Assembly: GCF_050313795.1 (NCBI RefSeq)
Contig: NZ_JBNPMC010000012.1
Span: forward strand, 15,266 to 79,265
Direction: 5' to 3'
Length of the DNA: 64,000 nt
From: CAMBRQ01 sp945870325
Lineage (GTDB): Bacteria > Bacillota > Clostridia > Lachnospirales > Lachnospiraceae
How positions within the stretch are numbered: the stretch's first letter is position 1; each line of letters starts with the position of its first letter. Of the stretch, positions 14,867-23,432 are shown piece after piece. The position numbers were made by a program, and so were the translations under genes. The notes beneath the pieces are model-generated. The model saw only the letters and a program-made list of their open reading frames with translations. It had not been told where the DNA came from and ran no database searches.

Positions 14867-17476
14867 ATGAATCATCAATGGTATAAATCTACGCTTGCGA
14901 AGAGCATCCTGATTGTGCTGGAGCATATATTGCTGGTGATTGTAGTGGTTAGTTTTCTGTGGATGATGTCCTATCCTGCGTTGTGGAGAGAGGCGCTGGT
15001 AGGAGAGCCGGTGAAAGCGTATGAGGATACGACGAGTTTTAATGAGCAGTTAAGAAGCTGCAGTTATGAGATGCTGAATGCGATCGGCATGCGGGAACTG
15101 TTTGAGACGGATGGAAAATATGACCCACAGAAGATTGTAGATATTCAAACATATTATAATGAATCGAAGATTGATAATGAGAATGTAAGCGGTCTGGCTT
15201 ACCGGCTTGAGGAATTGGTCGAATGGGGTGCTGAATGGCATCAGAACGGTGAAGAGAGTGATGCGGATACAGGCAAGAATTTTGGTGACAATATTATCGT
15301 CTGTAAGCGACCGGACAATACTTATCATTATTACTATTATAAAGAGTTTCAGGAACTGATTGCCAGCGGTGAACTTAAGTTCGTGATGGAAAGTGACGGG
15401 CAGGGAGGCACCGGGGAGTCTATTCTCAACGATCTGCGGGAAGGTAATTTCTACGAAGGTAATAGTTCTTCGACCGAATTCAAGGGGCTTCAGGATGCAG
15501 AGGGCAAGATTGCCTATATTGACTGCTGGAGTTATGACGGCACCTGGGTGGAGGAGAAATATAAGCCGATGGATGCCGAGAGTGTCATGGAACTTGCCAA
15601 TGACAATCCGGAGTGGAACGGGCGGCTGAGTGAGGCTTATCAAATGCTTCGCGATTCCATTTACCGAATCAATAGTGAAGTGGGAAGTTATCAGAATCTG
15701 GAGTCATTTTATCTGGAAGGCGATACGAATTTTGCATATCTGTATGTGGATACGGATACGAAGCGGGTGTATAGTAATCGGAAAGAGTTCAAAGATTATT
15801 CTGAGTTAGAGAAGGACTTGGATAAGTTCCGGAAGATGGGACGATATGTAGTGATCATGCCGGAACTGGCAGATTTTGAAACGAACCTTAATGATATAGA
15901 AGTCGCCGAATGGAGAGACGAAGTCAAATATTCTGGGAATAAGGAGACCGGCTTCATCTATGCGGCGGGAGTGGATACCTCCTATCCGATTAAGGATGCA
16001 TTCTATTCAGAATCACGTTTGTATGAAAAATACGGTTCAAGTGCGAAGGAGATCGTGTGGCTTGGAATTGCGGCAGGTGTCATGGCAGTTTTCATTATCA
16101 TATGGCTGACGATAGTTGCAGGGCGCAGTGACCGTGATGATGAACTGCACCTGAATGCATTTGACAGATGGAAGACGGAACTGGCAGCAGGGTGTGTGGT
16201 GGCGGTCTGGATTATTCCAATCCTGTTGTTTGGTACGAGTGTATCTTATGTATCGAGTAAGGTATATGATGCATATGGCAGTGTAGTCACTTATTCTGCA
16301 GGATTTGGTCTGGCGAATCAGACTATTTCGTATATTGTAGTCGGTGGAATCGGGGCGGCTTATACTTGCGTTATGTTCCTGACCGGATATCTGAGTCTGG
16401 TGAGAAGAATAAAGGCGGGAGAACTGTGGAAGAATAGTATCCTGCGATGTGTGTGCGGATTTGTAAAAGAGATATTCCTGAATATGCATGCTGTCTGGAA
16501 GGCAGTGGTCATCTTTGGCTTGTTTGTATTAATTCATTGGCTGGTGCTCATTAGTTCGTCAGCGATCTGGGTTATCATCATGCTGGCAGCAGAGTTTGCG
16601 GCATTCGTCTATCTGGTAAAACAGGCGATTGGTAAGCATCGGATCAATATGGGTGTTGATAAGATTGCCAAGGGTGAAGTGGACTACAAGATACCGGTGA
16701 AGGGCTTGGGTGATGATCAGAGGATTATTGCCGAGAAAATTAATTCTATTGGGGAAGGGCTCGACGCTGCTCTGGAGAAGAGTATGAAGAGCGAGCGCCT
16801 GAAGACGGATCTGATTACCAATGTGTCTCATGATATTAAGACACCGCTTACGTCTATTATTAATTACGTAGAACTATTGAAGCAGGAGAATTTTGAAGAT
16901 CCGAAGATTCGAAGATATATTGAAGTTCTGGAGGCGAAGTCCCAGAGGCTCAAGACACTGACTGAGGATGTGGTGGAAGCGTCCAAGGTAAGTTCGGGGA
17001 ATATTACGCTTGAGTATATGAATATCAATCTGGTGGAGATGATCCAGCAGACCAGCGGAGAATTCGAAGAGAAATTCACTGCCCGAAATTTGAAAGAGGT
17101 GATGTCGCTTCCGGATAGAGAGGTGATCATCCGGGCGGATGGAAGACGATTGTGGAGAGTGCTGGCGAATATCTATAATAATGCTGCTAAGTATGCGATG
17201 GAAGGCACCAGGGTATATGCAGATCTATACACCACAGGAACCACGGCGATATTCAGCCTTAAGAATATCTCAGATCAGCCGTTGAACATCTCGGCAGATG
17301 AGTTGACTGAGAGGTTCATCCGCGGGGATATCTCCCGGAGCACGGAAGGAAGCGGGCTGGGATTGTCCATAGCCAAGACGCTGACTGAGATGCAGGGAGG
17401 CAAGTTCGACCTGTATCTCGACGGGGATCTGTTCAGGGTTACCATCACATTCCCAATAGGGACAGGGCAAAATTAA
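14867..17476 (+). CDS. Large sensor histidine kinase
   Basis: An 869-residue membrane kinase. A first span (about residues 15-38) precedes a long extracytoplasmic region of about 350 residues with no family I recognise. A cluster of further spans follows (about 395-595, four to six helices). Then comes a linker (IAKGEVDYKIPVKGLGDD), the dimerisation domain with phospho-acceptor His655 in NVSHDIKTPLTS, and the ATPase domain with NIYNNAAKYA and GSGLGLSIAKTL. The ATG at 14867 follows GAAGGGAG. Its last codons (PIGTGQN and the stop) fall inside a GGGAC-type repeat, so the original C-terminus may have been altered by that insertion. It phosphorylates the response regulator encoded just upstream. 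Confidence 0.92.
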   Translation: MNHQWYKSTLAKSILIVLEHILLVIVVVSFLWMMSYPALWREALVGEPVKAYEDTTSFNEQLRSCSYEMLNAIGMRELFETDGKYDPQKIVDIQTYYNESKIDNENVSGLAYRLEELVEWGAEWHQNGEESDADTGKNFGDNIIVCKRPDNTYHYYYYKEFQELIASGELKFVMESDGQGGTGESILNDLREGNFYEGNSSSTEFKGLQDAEGKIAYIDCWSYDGTWVEEKYKPMDAESVMELANDNPEWNGRLSEAYQMLRDSIYRINSEVGSYQNLESFYLEGDTNFAYLYVDTDTKRVYSNRKEFKDYSELEKDLDKFRKMGRYVVIMPELADFETNLNDIEVAEWRDEVKYSGNKETGFIYAAGVDTSYPIKDAFYSESRLYEKYGSSAKEIVWLGIAAGVMAVFIIIWLTIVAGRSDRDDELHLNAFDRWKTELAAGCVVAVWIIPILLFGTSVSYVSSKVYDAYGSVVTYSAGFGLANQTISYIVVGGIGAAYTCVMFLTGYLSLVRRIKAGELWKNSILRCVCGFVKEIFLNMHAVWKAVVIFGLFVLIHWLVLISSSAIWVIIMLAAEFAAFVYLVKQAIGKHRINMGVDKIAKGEVDYKIPVKGLGDDQRIIAEKINSIGEGLDAALEKSMKSERLKTDLITNVSHDIKTPLTSIINYVELLKQENFEDPKIRRYIEVLEAKSQRLKTLTEDVVEASKVSSGNITLEYMNINLVEMIQQTSGEFEEKFTARNLKEVMSLPDREVIIRADGRRLWRVLANIYNNAAKYAMEGTRVYADLYTTGTTAIFSLKNISDQPLNISADELTERFIRGDISRSTEGSGLGLSIAKTLTEMQGGKFDLYLDGDLFRVTITFPIGTGQN

Positions 17477-17533
17477 AAAGGGACACGGCAAATCCAATTG
17501 GGGACGGGGGAAATTGAAAAAACCCCCGTCCCC
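17454..17533. repeat. GGGGACGGGG-type palindromic repeat, copy 1
   Basis: Three related GGGAC units in a row: AATAGGGACAGGGCAAAATT, GGGACACGGCAAATCC, and the palindrome GGGGACGGGGG (17500-17510) with CCCCCGTCCCC (17523-17533). The first unit encodes the end of the histidine kinase. Related copies are at 21171, 49832 and 50614. The palindrome can also stop transcription. Confidence 0.7.
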
Positions 17534-17574
17534 ACCTTGCGCTTGGGGGGAAAAAACATTACAATAATAATATT

Positions 17575-18726
17575 ATGAATGAATTAAGCAAATTATTACA
17601 GGAAAATCTAAATATAGAATTTATCTCAGCAACCCTCAGCAACCCCAGGCAGAAGGAGGGACCATCGAAGGTCAAGGTTCGCCCGCTGCTTCAGAAGGAA
17701 AAACTAATATTCCAACTCGAATTATTCCAGAATAATCAGGCATTTCACAGGAATGCGGCGCCCCGGGAGGCGTGTGAACTGCTTCTTATGTATATGGAGA
17801 ATATGCGCCAGTTACAGATGGAGACCAAGACTTATCAGTATACGGTTCTGGTCAGCAAGAAAGGCAAGGTTACGATTAAGAGGAAGGCTTGTAAATGTGA
17901 GAGAAAGGACATTGATATGAGCCACAATCGGAAGAAGAAGTATGTGCTGGAAGAGGGAGTGCCGGTTCCATTTCTTCAGGATCTTGGCGTGATGACGAAA
18001 GAAGGCAAGATTGTGAATTCCAGATTCGACAAATTTCGACAGATCAATCGTTTCCTGGAATTCATTGAAGATATTTTGCCGGAACTGGATAAGGATCGGG
18101 AGTTGACGATTCTGGATTTCGGATGTGGCAAGTCATATCTGACATTTGCCATGTATTATTATCTGCATGAACTGAAAAACTACGACATACGTATTATAGG
18201 GCTGGATCTTAAGAAGGATGTGATCCGGCATTGTAATGAACTTAGTCAGAAATACGGCTATGAGAAGTTAAGATTTTTAGAGGGAAATATCGCAGATTAC
18301 ACGGGTGCCAGCAAAGTTGATATGGTAGTGACGCTTCATGCTTGTGACACTGCGACGGATTTCGCGCTGGAGAAGGCTGTGGGCTGGGATGCGAAGGTGA
18401 TTCTGTCGGTGCCGTGCTGCCAGCATGAACTGAATGGGCAGATGTATAATGAGGTGCTGCAGCCTATTTTCAAATACGGGCTGATCAAGGAGCGTATGGC
18501 GGCGCTTGTAACGGATGCGCTGCGTGCCGAGTATCTGGAGCGGGAAGGGTATCATGCCCAGATTCTGGAGTTCATTGATATGGAGCATACGCCGAAGAAT
18601 ATATTAATCCGTGCGATTAAGACTGGCAAAAAAGGGGAGAACCGGGAAGCAATCAGGCAGTGCGAGGAATATCTGCATGTGTCACCGACGCTTGGACGGT
18701 TGTTAGATCATAAAGGGGAACAATAG
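17575..18726 (+). CDS. Class I SAM-dependent methyltransferase (Methyltransf_32-like)
   Basis: A 383-residue protein. The N-terminal 110 residues form a basic domain of unknown fold. The SAM-binding motif I is LDFGCGKSYLTF near residue 180, followed by IRIIGLDLKKDVIRHC as motif II and VVTLHACDTATDFAL near residue 252 as the motif IV region. VPCCQHELN (about 280) is a cysteine-bearing segment characteristic of this group, which includes eukaryotic GSTCD and METTL25-like proteins. A DNA or RNA substrate is likely but not known. No strong ribosome site precedes ATG 17575, and the start fits the compact AT-rich leader after the repeat. Its stop codon is followed immediately by the next gene, so they are cotranscribed. 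Confidence 0.8.
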   Translation: MNELSKLLQENLNIEFISATLSNPRQKEGPSKVKVRPLLQKEKLIFQLELFQNNQAFHRNAAPREACELLLMYMENMRQLQMETKTYQYTVLVSKKGKVTIKRKACKCERKDIDMSHNRKKKYVLEEGVPVPFLQDLGVMTKEGKIVNSRFDKFRQINRFLEFIEDILPELDKDRELTILDFGCGKSYLTFAMYYYLHELKNYDIRIIGLDLKKDVIRHCNELSQKYGYEKLRFLEGNIADYTGASKVDMVVTLHACDTATDFALEKAVGWDAKVILSVPCCQHELNGQMYNEVLQPIFKYGLIKERMAALVTDALRAEYLEREGYHAQILEFIDMEHTPKNILIRAIKTGKKGENREAIRQCEEYLHVSPTLGRLLDHKGEQ

Positions 18727-21168
18727 ATGAAATGGAAAAATAGATTGATAGAAGCCGGAGTTCTGGCTGTAATATTTATCATAGCGGTCATCGGCTTCAG
18801 TTATTATACGAATAAAGGCAATGATAACATGACTGCCGATATGGGAACAGCAACTTATCCGCAGGTATCTTTTTCCTATGACGGATATGCGCTGAATACT
18901 TTGAGCGGATATGCTAAGAAGATGGACATACCGGCGATGCGTGACACTATAACGCCGGTTTCAGGACAGAGGCTCAATGCTGAGATTCAGGCATATGGCA
19001 ATAAGATCCAAAGTGCCAGTTATACAGTGTATTCTTTGGATGGGGAGAAGAAACTGAAAAGTGAAAAAGTGGATGATGTAAACGAGAACTTCGTGGTGGA
19101 TCTTAATGGTGAAGGGATTCTTGACGGAGAACAGGTATTGGAGATTACGCTGAATACTAAGGATGATAAGACGATATATTTCTACACCAGGGTTGTAGAT
19201 GCGGCGAATGCAAATGTGCTGGAATGTCTGGATTATATCCGTAATTTCCATGAGAGTGCCCTTGGCAAGGTGGAAGGCGCCGGGGTTGGCGCGGCAATCG
19301 AGCCAAGTGAGGAGGCTAACAATTCTACTTTACGTCATGTGACGATTCATTCAGATTACGACCATGTGTCCTGGGGGGCTTTGGAGCCGACGGTTGAGAA
19401 GGGAGAGCGCTGGAACATCAAAGAGATTAACAGCAATTCGATGTCTGTACAGTTAGAGTACCGTGTGCGTTGTAAAGGTGAGGAAAATGAGACGGATGTG
19501 TACAGTGTGAAGGAGTTCTTCCGTGTGCGCCACATAGCAGATGCGCAGAAGACATACCTTCTGGACTATGACCGGACTATGGAGCAGATATTCGATGCGA
19601 CGAAGCAAGTGTTGAATGAGAAGGGCATCCTTCTTGGAATTGTGCCAAGAGATATGTCTTATATCGTCAATGATGATGGCACGGTAGTATCTTTCGTTGC
19701 GGCAAATGAGTTGTGGAATTACAATAAAGAAGCGGATGAGATGTCGCTGGTGTTCAGTTTTGCCGATGCCGAGAACAGCGATGTCCGCAATATGATTTCC
19801 CTAAATAAGATAAAATTACTGGAAATGGATAAGGCTGGTGATACGGTGTTCGCGGTGTGCGGATATATGAGCCGCGGCGAGCATGAGGGTGAGGTTGGCA
19901 TTGCAATCTATTATTATGATATAGAGAAGAATTCTGTTGAGGAGAAGGTATTCGTCTCCAGTGACCAATCTGCCGGATATGCGGCAGGCGAACTGAGCAA
20001 ACTGGTCTATTACAGCGTAGACAGGAACATGCTGTACGTCATGGTGGATGGCACTCTCTATGAGTTCGATGTGGAGAGTGAAAAGAGCAATACGGTGGTC
20101 GAGAATCTGGATGATGACCAGTATGTGGTGTCAGAGGACGGGCATCTGGTAGCCTATCAGGATGGAGGTGAGATGGATTCTGCAACTAAGATTGTTGTAA
20201 TGAATCTTGCGTCTGGCAAGGAGCGGACGGCCAAGTGTGGTTCGGGTGAGTGCATCCGTCCATTGGGATTCGTGAAAAATGACTTCGTATATGGAGTTGC
20301 GAAGACTGAGGATATGGGGAAGACGGTCTCCGGAGAGACGACAGTTCCGATGTATAAGATCGAGATACAGAATAGCAAGAGCGAGATTGTTAAGACCTAT
20401 CAGGTGGATGAAACCTATGTGCTTGGTGCGACATTCGAGGATAATATGATAACCCTGAACCGGGTGACAAAGAACGGAGGGACTTATACAGGTATTGCTT
20501 CGGATTACATTACGAATAACGAGGAGAAGGAAAAGAGCAATATCTATCTGGAGTCCTATGTTACAGAATTAAAAGAGTCACAGGTAAGGCTTGCCTATAA
20601 TGACGGTATTTCCGATAAAGAGCCGAAGATACTAAAGCCGAAACAGATTATGTTTGAGAATCCGGTAACGGTTAGTTTCGATGATGTCAGCAGCACGGGT
20701 GGATATTATGTGTATGGCTATGGAGAATTGCAGGGAATCTACGACAAGGCTGGAGAAGCAATCCAGCAGGCGAATTCGTACAACGGTGTCGTGGTAGACT
20801 CCGACCAGTCGTATGTCTGGGAAAGAGGCAACCGGGATCTTAGGTATGAGGTCAGTGGGAAAGAAGAAATCATCCAGACGATGAGTAACAGGTTGAAGCA
20901 GAATGAGGCGCCAGTGGATATTGTAAAGGACCTAAATGGCGGCAGATGCCTTGATCTTACAGGGTGTACGACAGAAGAACTATTGTATGTCCTGAATCGG
21001 GATATCCCGGTGATTGGAATGCTGAGTGCGGATAGCGCAGTAATTCTGATTGGGTATAGTGATACGAATGTGGTTTATATTGATGTGGCGAGTGGGGAAC
21101 GTTTAAGTGTTTCGTATGAACAGATGGATCAGATGACCACAGGAAGCGGCAATACGTACATCGGATAG
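18727..21168 (+). CDS. Large membrane-anchored extracytoplasmic protein of unknown function
   Basis: An 813-residue protein with one N-terminal membrane helix (about residues 7-25) and no lipobox, so the rest is outside the cell. The middle shows repeated beta-strand patterns (KLVYYSVDRNMLYVMVDG, FVYGVAKTED) that suggest a beta-propeller. The last 80 residues (LDLTGCTTEELLYVLNRDIPVI, then VILIGYSDTNVVYIDVASG) resemble the C39-like papain fold as found in non-catalytic or uncertain forms. That match is tentative. Start ATG 18727 follows AAAGGGGAAC and the preceding stop. It is cotranscribed with the methyltransferase, and the pair lies between two GGGGACGGGG palindromes. Function unknown. Confidence 0.75.
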   Translation: MKWKNRLIEAGVLAVIFIIAVIGFSYYTNKGNDNMTADMGTATYPQVSFSYDGYALNTLSGYAKKMDIPAMRDTITPVSGQRLNAEIQAYGNKIQSASYTVYSLDGEKKLKSEKVDDVNENFVVDLNGEGILDGEQVLEITLNTKDDKTIYFYTRVVDAANANVLECLDYIRNFHESALGKVEGAGVGAAIEPSEEANNSTLRHVTIHSDYDHVSWGALEPTVEKGERWNIKEINSNSMSVQLEYRVRCKGEENETDVYSVKEFFRVRHIADAQKTYLLDYDRTMEQIFDATKQVLNEKGILLGIVPRDMSYIVNDDGTVVSFVAANELWNYNKEADEMSLVFSFADAENSDVRNMISLNKIKLLEMDKAGDTVFAVCGYMSRGEHEGEVGIAIYYYDIEKNSVEEKVFVSSDQSAGYAAGELSKLVYYSVDRNMLYVMVDGTLYEFDVESEKSNTVVENLDDDQYVVSEDGHLVAYQDGGEMDSATKIVVMNLASGKERTAKCGSGECIRPLGFVKNDFVYGVAKTEDMGKTVSGETTVPMYKIEIQNSKSEIVKTYQVDETYVLGATFEDNMITLNRVTKNGGTYTGIASDYITNNEEKEKSNIYLESYVTELKESQVRLAYNDGISDKEPKILKPKQIMFENPVTVSFDDVSSTGGYYVYGYGELQGIYDKAGEAIQQANSYNGVVVDSDQSYVWERGNRDLRYEVSGKEEIIQTMSNRLKQNEAPVDIVKDLNGGRCLDLTGCTTEELLYVLNRDIPVIGMLSADSAVILIGYSDTNVVYIDVASGERLSVSYEQMDQMTTGSGNTYIG

Positions 21169-21170
21169 CA

Positions 21171-21232
21171 AATAGGGACGGGGGAAATTGAGATTTCCCC
21201 CGTCCCTATTTAAAATTGCCGTGTCCCTTTTT
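21171..21232. repeat. GGGGACGGGG-type palindromic repeat, copy 2
   Basis: A perfect 18-bp inverted repeat, AATAGGGACGGGGGAAAT at 21171 with its complement at 21193-21210 around TGAG, followed by a GGGACACGGCAA unit on the opposite strand (to 21232). It separates the convergent 813-residue protein gene and queT and probably terminates both. Confidence 0.8.
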
Positions 21233-21234
21233 GA

Positions 21235-21735
21235 TTAAGCTCTTCCTCCGATTGGACGGAAAATAATATTCTTATATTTCTTTAATGCAAAGTACAGCAC
21301 CATTCCCAAAACTCCGCAAGATAATACCTCTCCGATTCCAACGGTCAGCATCATGAATGGAATTGGCAGTGCTACGCCGTATCCATAGTACAGCACGAAT
21401 GGCACGATAACTGTATTAGCCGCAATTGGAGGCAGTGGTGCCAGGAACTGATTTTTACTTCGAAGTGTGTAGGTGAAGGTTGCGCCGATTAGGGTTGCAA
21501 GACTTCCGAAGATGATGTCTGGGAGGATTGCTCCGCCTAAGATGTTACCAATCAGGCATCCAACGAACAGACCGGGAATAGCGGCTGGGGTGAATGCTGG
21601 AAGGATGGTAAGCGCTTCGGCAATTCTTACCTGGACTTCTCCGAAAGAAAATGGTGCGAATACATAAGTGAGCACCACATAGATGGCAGCGATCATGGCT
21701 GCCTGGGTTAGAAAGTTGATGTTCTGTTTTTTCAT
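21235..21735 (-). CDS. queT: QueT family queuosine precursor transporter
   Basis: A 166-residue membrane protein with five to six predicted spans, of the ECF-type substrate-binding (S component) QueT family that imports preQ1 or a related queuosine precursor. AAMIAAIYVVLTYVFAPFSFGEVQVRIAEAL and GLFVGCLIGN are characteristic (key segments: FGEVQVRIAEALT). ATG 21735 is chosen because AAGGAGA lies ten bases upstream; an upstream ATG at 21786 would start inside the riboswitch. The preQ1-I-like aptamer just before the ribosome site independently supports the substrate. The energising ECF module must be encoded elsewhere. No queuosine synthesis genes are in the window. Confidence 0.9.
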   Translation of the reverse strand: MKKQNINFLTQAAMIAAIYVVLTYVFAPFSFGEVQVRIAEALTILPAFTPAAIPGLFVGCLIGNILGGAILPDIIFGSLATLIGATFTYTLRSKNQFLAPLPPIAANTVIVPFVLYYGYGVALPIPFMMLTVGIGEVLSCGVLGMVLYFALKKYKNIIFRPIGGRA

Positions 21736-21745
21736 GATTTTGTTC

Positions 21746-21788
21746 TCCTTTAGTTTTGTTTTACGTGTGGAAGGTCTCGAACACACGG
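21746..21788 (-). promoter_or_regulatory. PreQ1-I-like riboswitch controlling queT
   Basis: On the minus strand the stem CGTGTG/CACACG (complements of 21782-21787 and 21764-21769) encloses the loop TTCGAGACCTTC and is followed by TAAAACAAAACTAAAGGAG. The A-rich tail that folds back into the loop and runs into the ribosome site is the hallmark of class I preQ1 riboswitches, and the tail is close to those of the B. subtilis and Thermoanaerobacter tengcongensis aptamers. Ligand binding would hide AAGGAG and block translation. I identified this by eye; a covariance-model search would settle it. Confidence 0.75.
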
Positions 21789-21935
21789 TGCATTTCCGCG
21801 AAGCAATGAGTCGGGCGAATATGCTTGCATATTCATCCGGCGAATGCCGCGAGACTCAGATACCGCAGGTATCTGGGTTACGCCGGGAATCGGCGGCAAG
21901 CCCCATAAGACCTTGGTTTTGAGGGCTTTGCAACG
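21789..21935 (-). other. Highly structured 5' leader of queT upstream of the riboswitch
   Basis: About 150 bases lie between the promoter and the aptamer and contain stacked hairpins: GCAAAGCCC/GGGGCTTGC, CGCCG/CGGCG, CAGATACC/GGTATCTG and GAATATGC/GCATATTC. The stretch AAGGTCT (complement of 21908-21914) is complementary to AGACCTT in the aptamer loop (21771-21777). It shares GGGCGAAT and ATGCTTGCAT with the element at 24598, so it may derive from an inserted repeat. Confidence 0.5.
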
Positions 21936-21941
21936 TGGAGT

Positions 21942-21970
21942 AGTATAACATGGACGTGCTTGAAAATCAA
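21942..21970 (-). promoter_or_regulatory. Promoter of queT
   Basis: Minus-strand TTGATT and TATACT are spaced by 17 bases. Just upstream, AAGTACCAAAAAGTACCAAA is a tandem direct repeat (21975-21994) that could be an operator. The remaining bases to 22270 hold only short unconvincing ORFs. Confidence 0.6.
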
Positions 21971-22272
21971 GTGAAGTACCAAAAAGTACCAAATTGGAAA
22001 TAAAGTTTTTTTGGTATTACCCTTCCGCTTCCGACTGCTTTCGGAGTCTTTATCATGCGTCAGGCGATTAAAGGGGGATTACCTTGAGCGGATTGAAAGG
22101 CTAAGCATAAAAATGCAATTAAAAAGGACTGCAAATTGGGAGGAGTGCAGCCCTGAGGAAAAAGTTATGAAAAAGAATTTTGTTCTTTCGAACAATTATA
22201 GTATACGCAGAAACTGTGATAAAAGTGTGATGAAAATACGAACTAATTGTTAACAATTAAAGAACGAAAATT

Positions 22273-22311
22273 AAAAAAGAGTCATATGCAATATCGCATG
22301 TGGCTCTTTTT
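22273..22311 (-). terminator. Terminator of the aroF-aroB operon
   Basis: AAAAAGAGTCATATGC pairs with GCATGTGGCTCTTTTT (two G-U pairs). On the minus strand the stem is followed by TTTTTTAATTTT, fifteen bases after the aroB stop. It can also work on the plus strand. Confidence 0.8.
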
Positions 22312-22325
22312 AAGGGATTCTATAG

Positions 22326-23387
22326 TTATATGTTTTTATTATGCCGGTTAAAGAATTCTATAGTTGTTGGGTAGATATAACTGGACCCAATATCATGTAA
22401 TAGAATTACATTCAACTTGTTGTTCAGATTCTTCTTATCAAGAGTGATAGCGTTCGTCAGTTCCCTAAGCGGTAACTGGCACTCATAAGGCATCCCGTAT
22501 TTCTTCAATACATTCAGAATACGATCGGCAGTTCCGATTGGGGTTAGGCCTTGGTCTTCGGCAAGTTTTGTAATCTGGTACATGCCGATAGCAACGGCTT
22601 CTCCGTGGCTCTCTCTTTCATAATTAAAATATTGCTCTATTGTGTGAGCAAGAGTGTGACCGAAGTTCAGGAGCATACGCTCTCCAGTGTCAAACTGGTC
22701 ATGCTCCACAACAATCCGCTTAATATCGACGCAGCGATAAATGATGGCTGGTAATTCTTCCTTAAGTTCTTCGAAAGAATCGTGCGATTCCAGGATGTGA
22801 AATAATTCGGCGTCTTTAATACATCCGTACTTTATCACTTCGCCCATACCATCGCTGATAAAATGTTTGTTCAGCGAATTCAATACGAGTGGATCGATCA
22901 GTACCAGCGAAGGCTGGTAGAATGCACCAACCAGATTCTTGCCCTGAGGCAGGTCTACTGCAACTTTGCCGCCAACAGAAGAGTCTACCTGTGCAAGCAG
23001 TGAAGTCGGAATCTGAACCAGTTTCACTCCTCTTAGGTAACTGGAAGCGGCGAACCCGGTCAGGTCGCCGATGACACCGCCGCCAAGAGCGATGATCAGA
23101 TCGCTTCTGGATAATTTGGCATCCAAAAGGGCTGAGTATACCGTAGGAAGCATCTGAAAATCTTTGGTAGATTCCCCATGTGGAAGTACCAGATGATAGC
23201 AATCATACGTCTGAGACAGTGCATCTGTAAGCTGCTGTCCATACAGAGGATATACGTTGTCATCTGAGACGATCATAATCTTCTTTCCGGTAAATACTTC
23301 GCTTATGTAAGCAGCAGCCTGGGATAATATGTTGTTTTCAATATAAATGGGATAACTGTTTTTTCCCAGATTAACCATCAGTTTCAT
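22326..23387 (-). CDS. aroB: 3-Dehydroquinate synthase AroB
   Basis: Second step of the shikimate pathway, converting DAHP to 3-dehydroquinate with NAD and a divalent metal. The 353-residue protein shows HGESTKDF, the NAD-binding GGGVIGDLTGFAASSYLRG (about residue 105), PTSLLAQVDSSVGGK and GHTLAHTIE with metal-binding His, all intact. Normal length. ATG 23387 follows AGGAGTAAT. It lies 45 bases after aroF in the same operon, pairing the first two steps of aromatic amino acid synthesis. Confidence 0.96.
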   Translation of the reverse strand: MKLMVNLGKNSYPIYIENNILSQAAAYISEVFTGKKIMIVSDDNVYPLYGQQLTDALSQTYDCYHLVLPHGESTKDFQMLPTVYSALLDAKLSRSDLIIALGGGVIGDLTGFAASSYLRGVKLVQIPTSLLAQVDSSVGGKVAVDLPQGKNLVGAFYQPSLVLIDPLVLNSLNKHFISDGMGEVIKYGCIKDAELFHILESHDSFEELKEELPAIIYRCVDIKRIVVEHDQFDTGERMLLNFGHTLAHTIEQYFNYERESHGEAVAIGMYQITKLAEDQGLTPIGTADRILNVLKKYGMPYECQLPLRELTNAITLDKKNLNNKLNVILLHDIGSSYIYPTTIEFFNRHNKNI

Positions 23388-23432
23388 AATATTACTCCTG
23401 AATAAGATATATTTTAGTTAAATGTATTCGAA

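Noticed and set aside
18025..18040. Two TTCGACA sequences (0A-box complement) 9 bases apart
   Set aside because: They lie well inside the methyltransferase coding sequence, are explained by its codons and are far from a promoter.
22011..22253. Open frame of 80 codons between queT and aroB
   Set aside because: No ribosome site, no family features and composition unlike a coding region.
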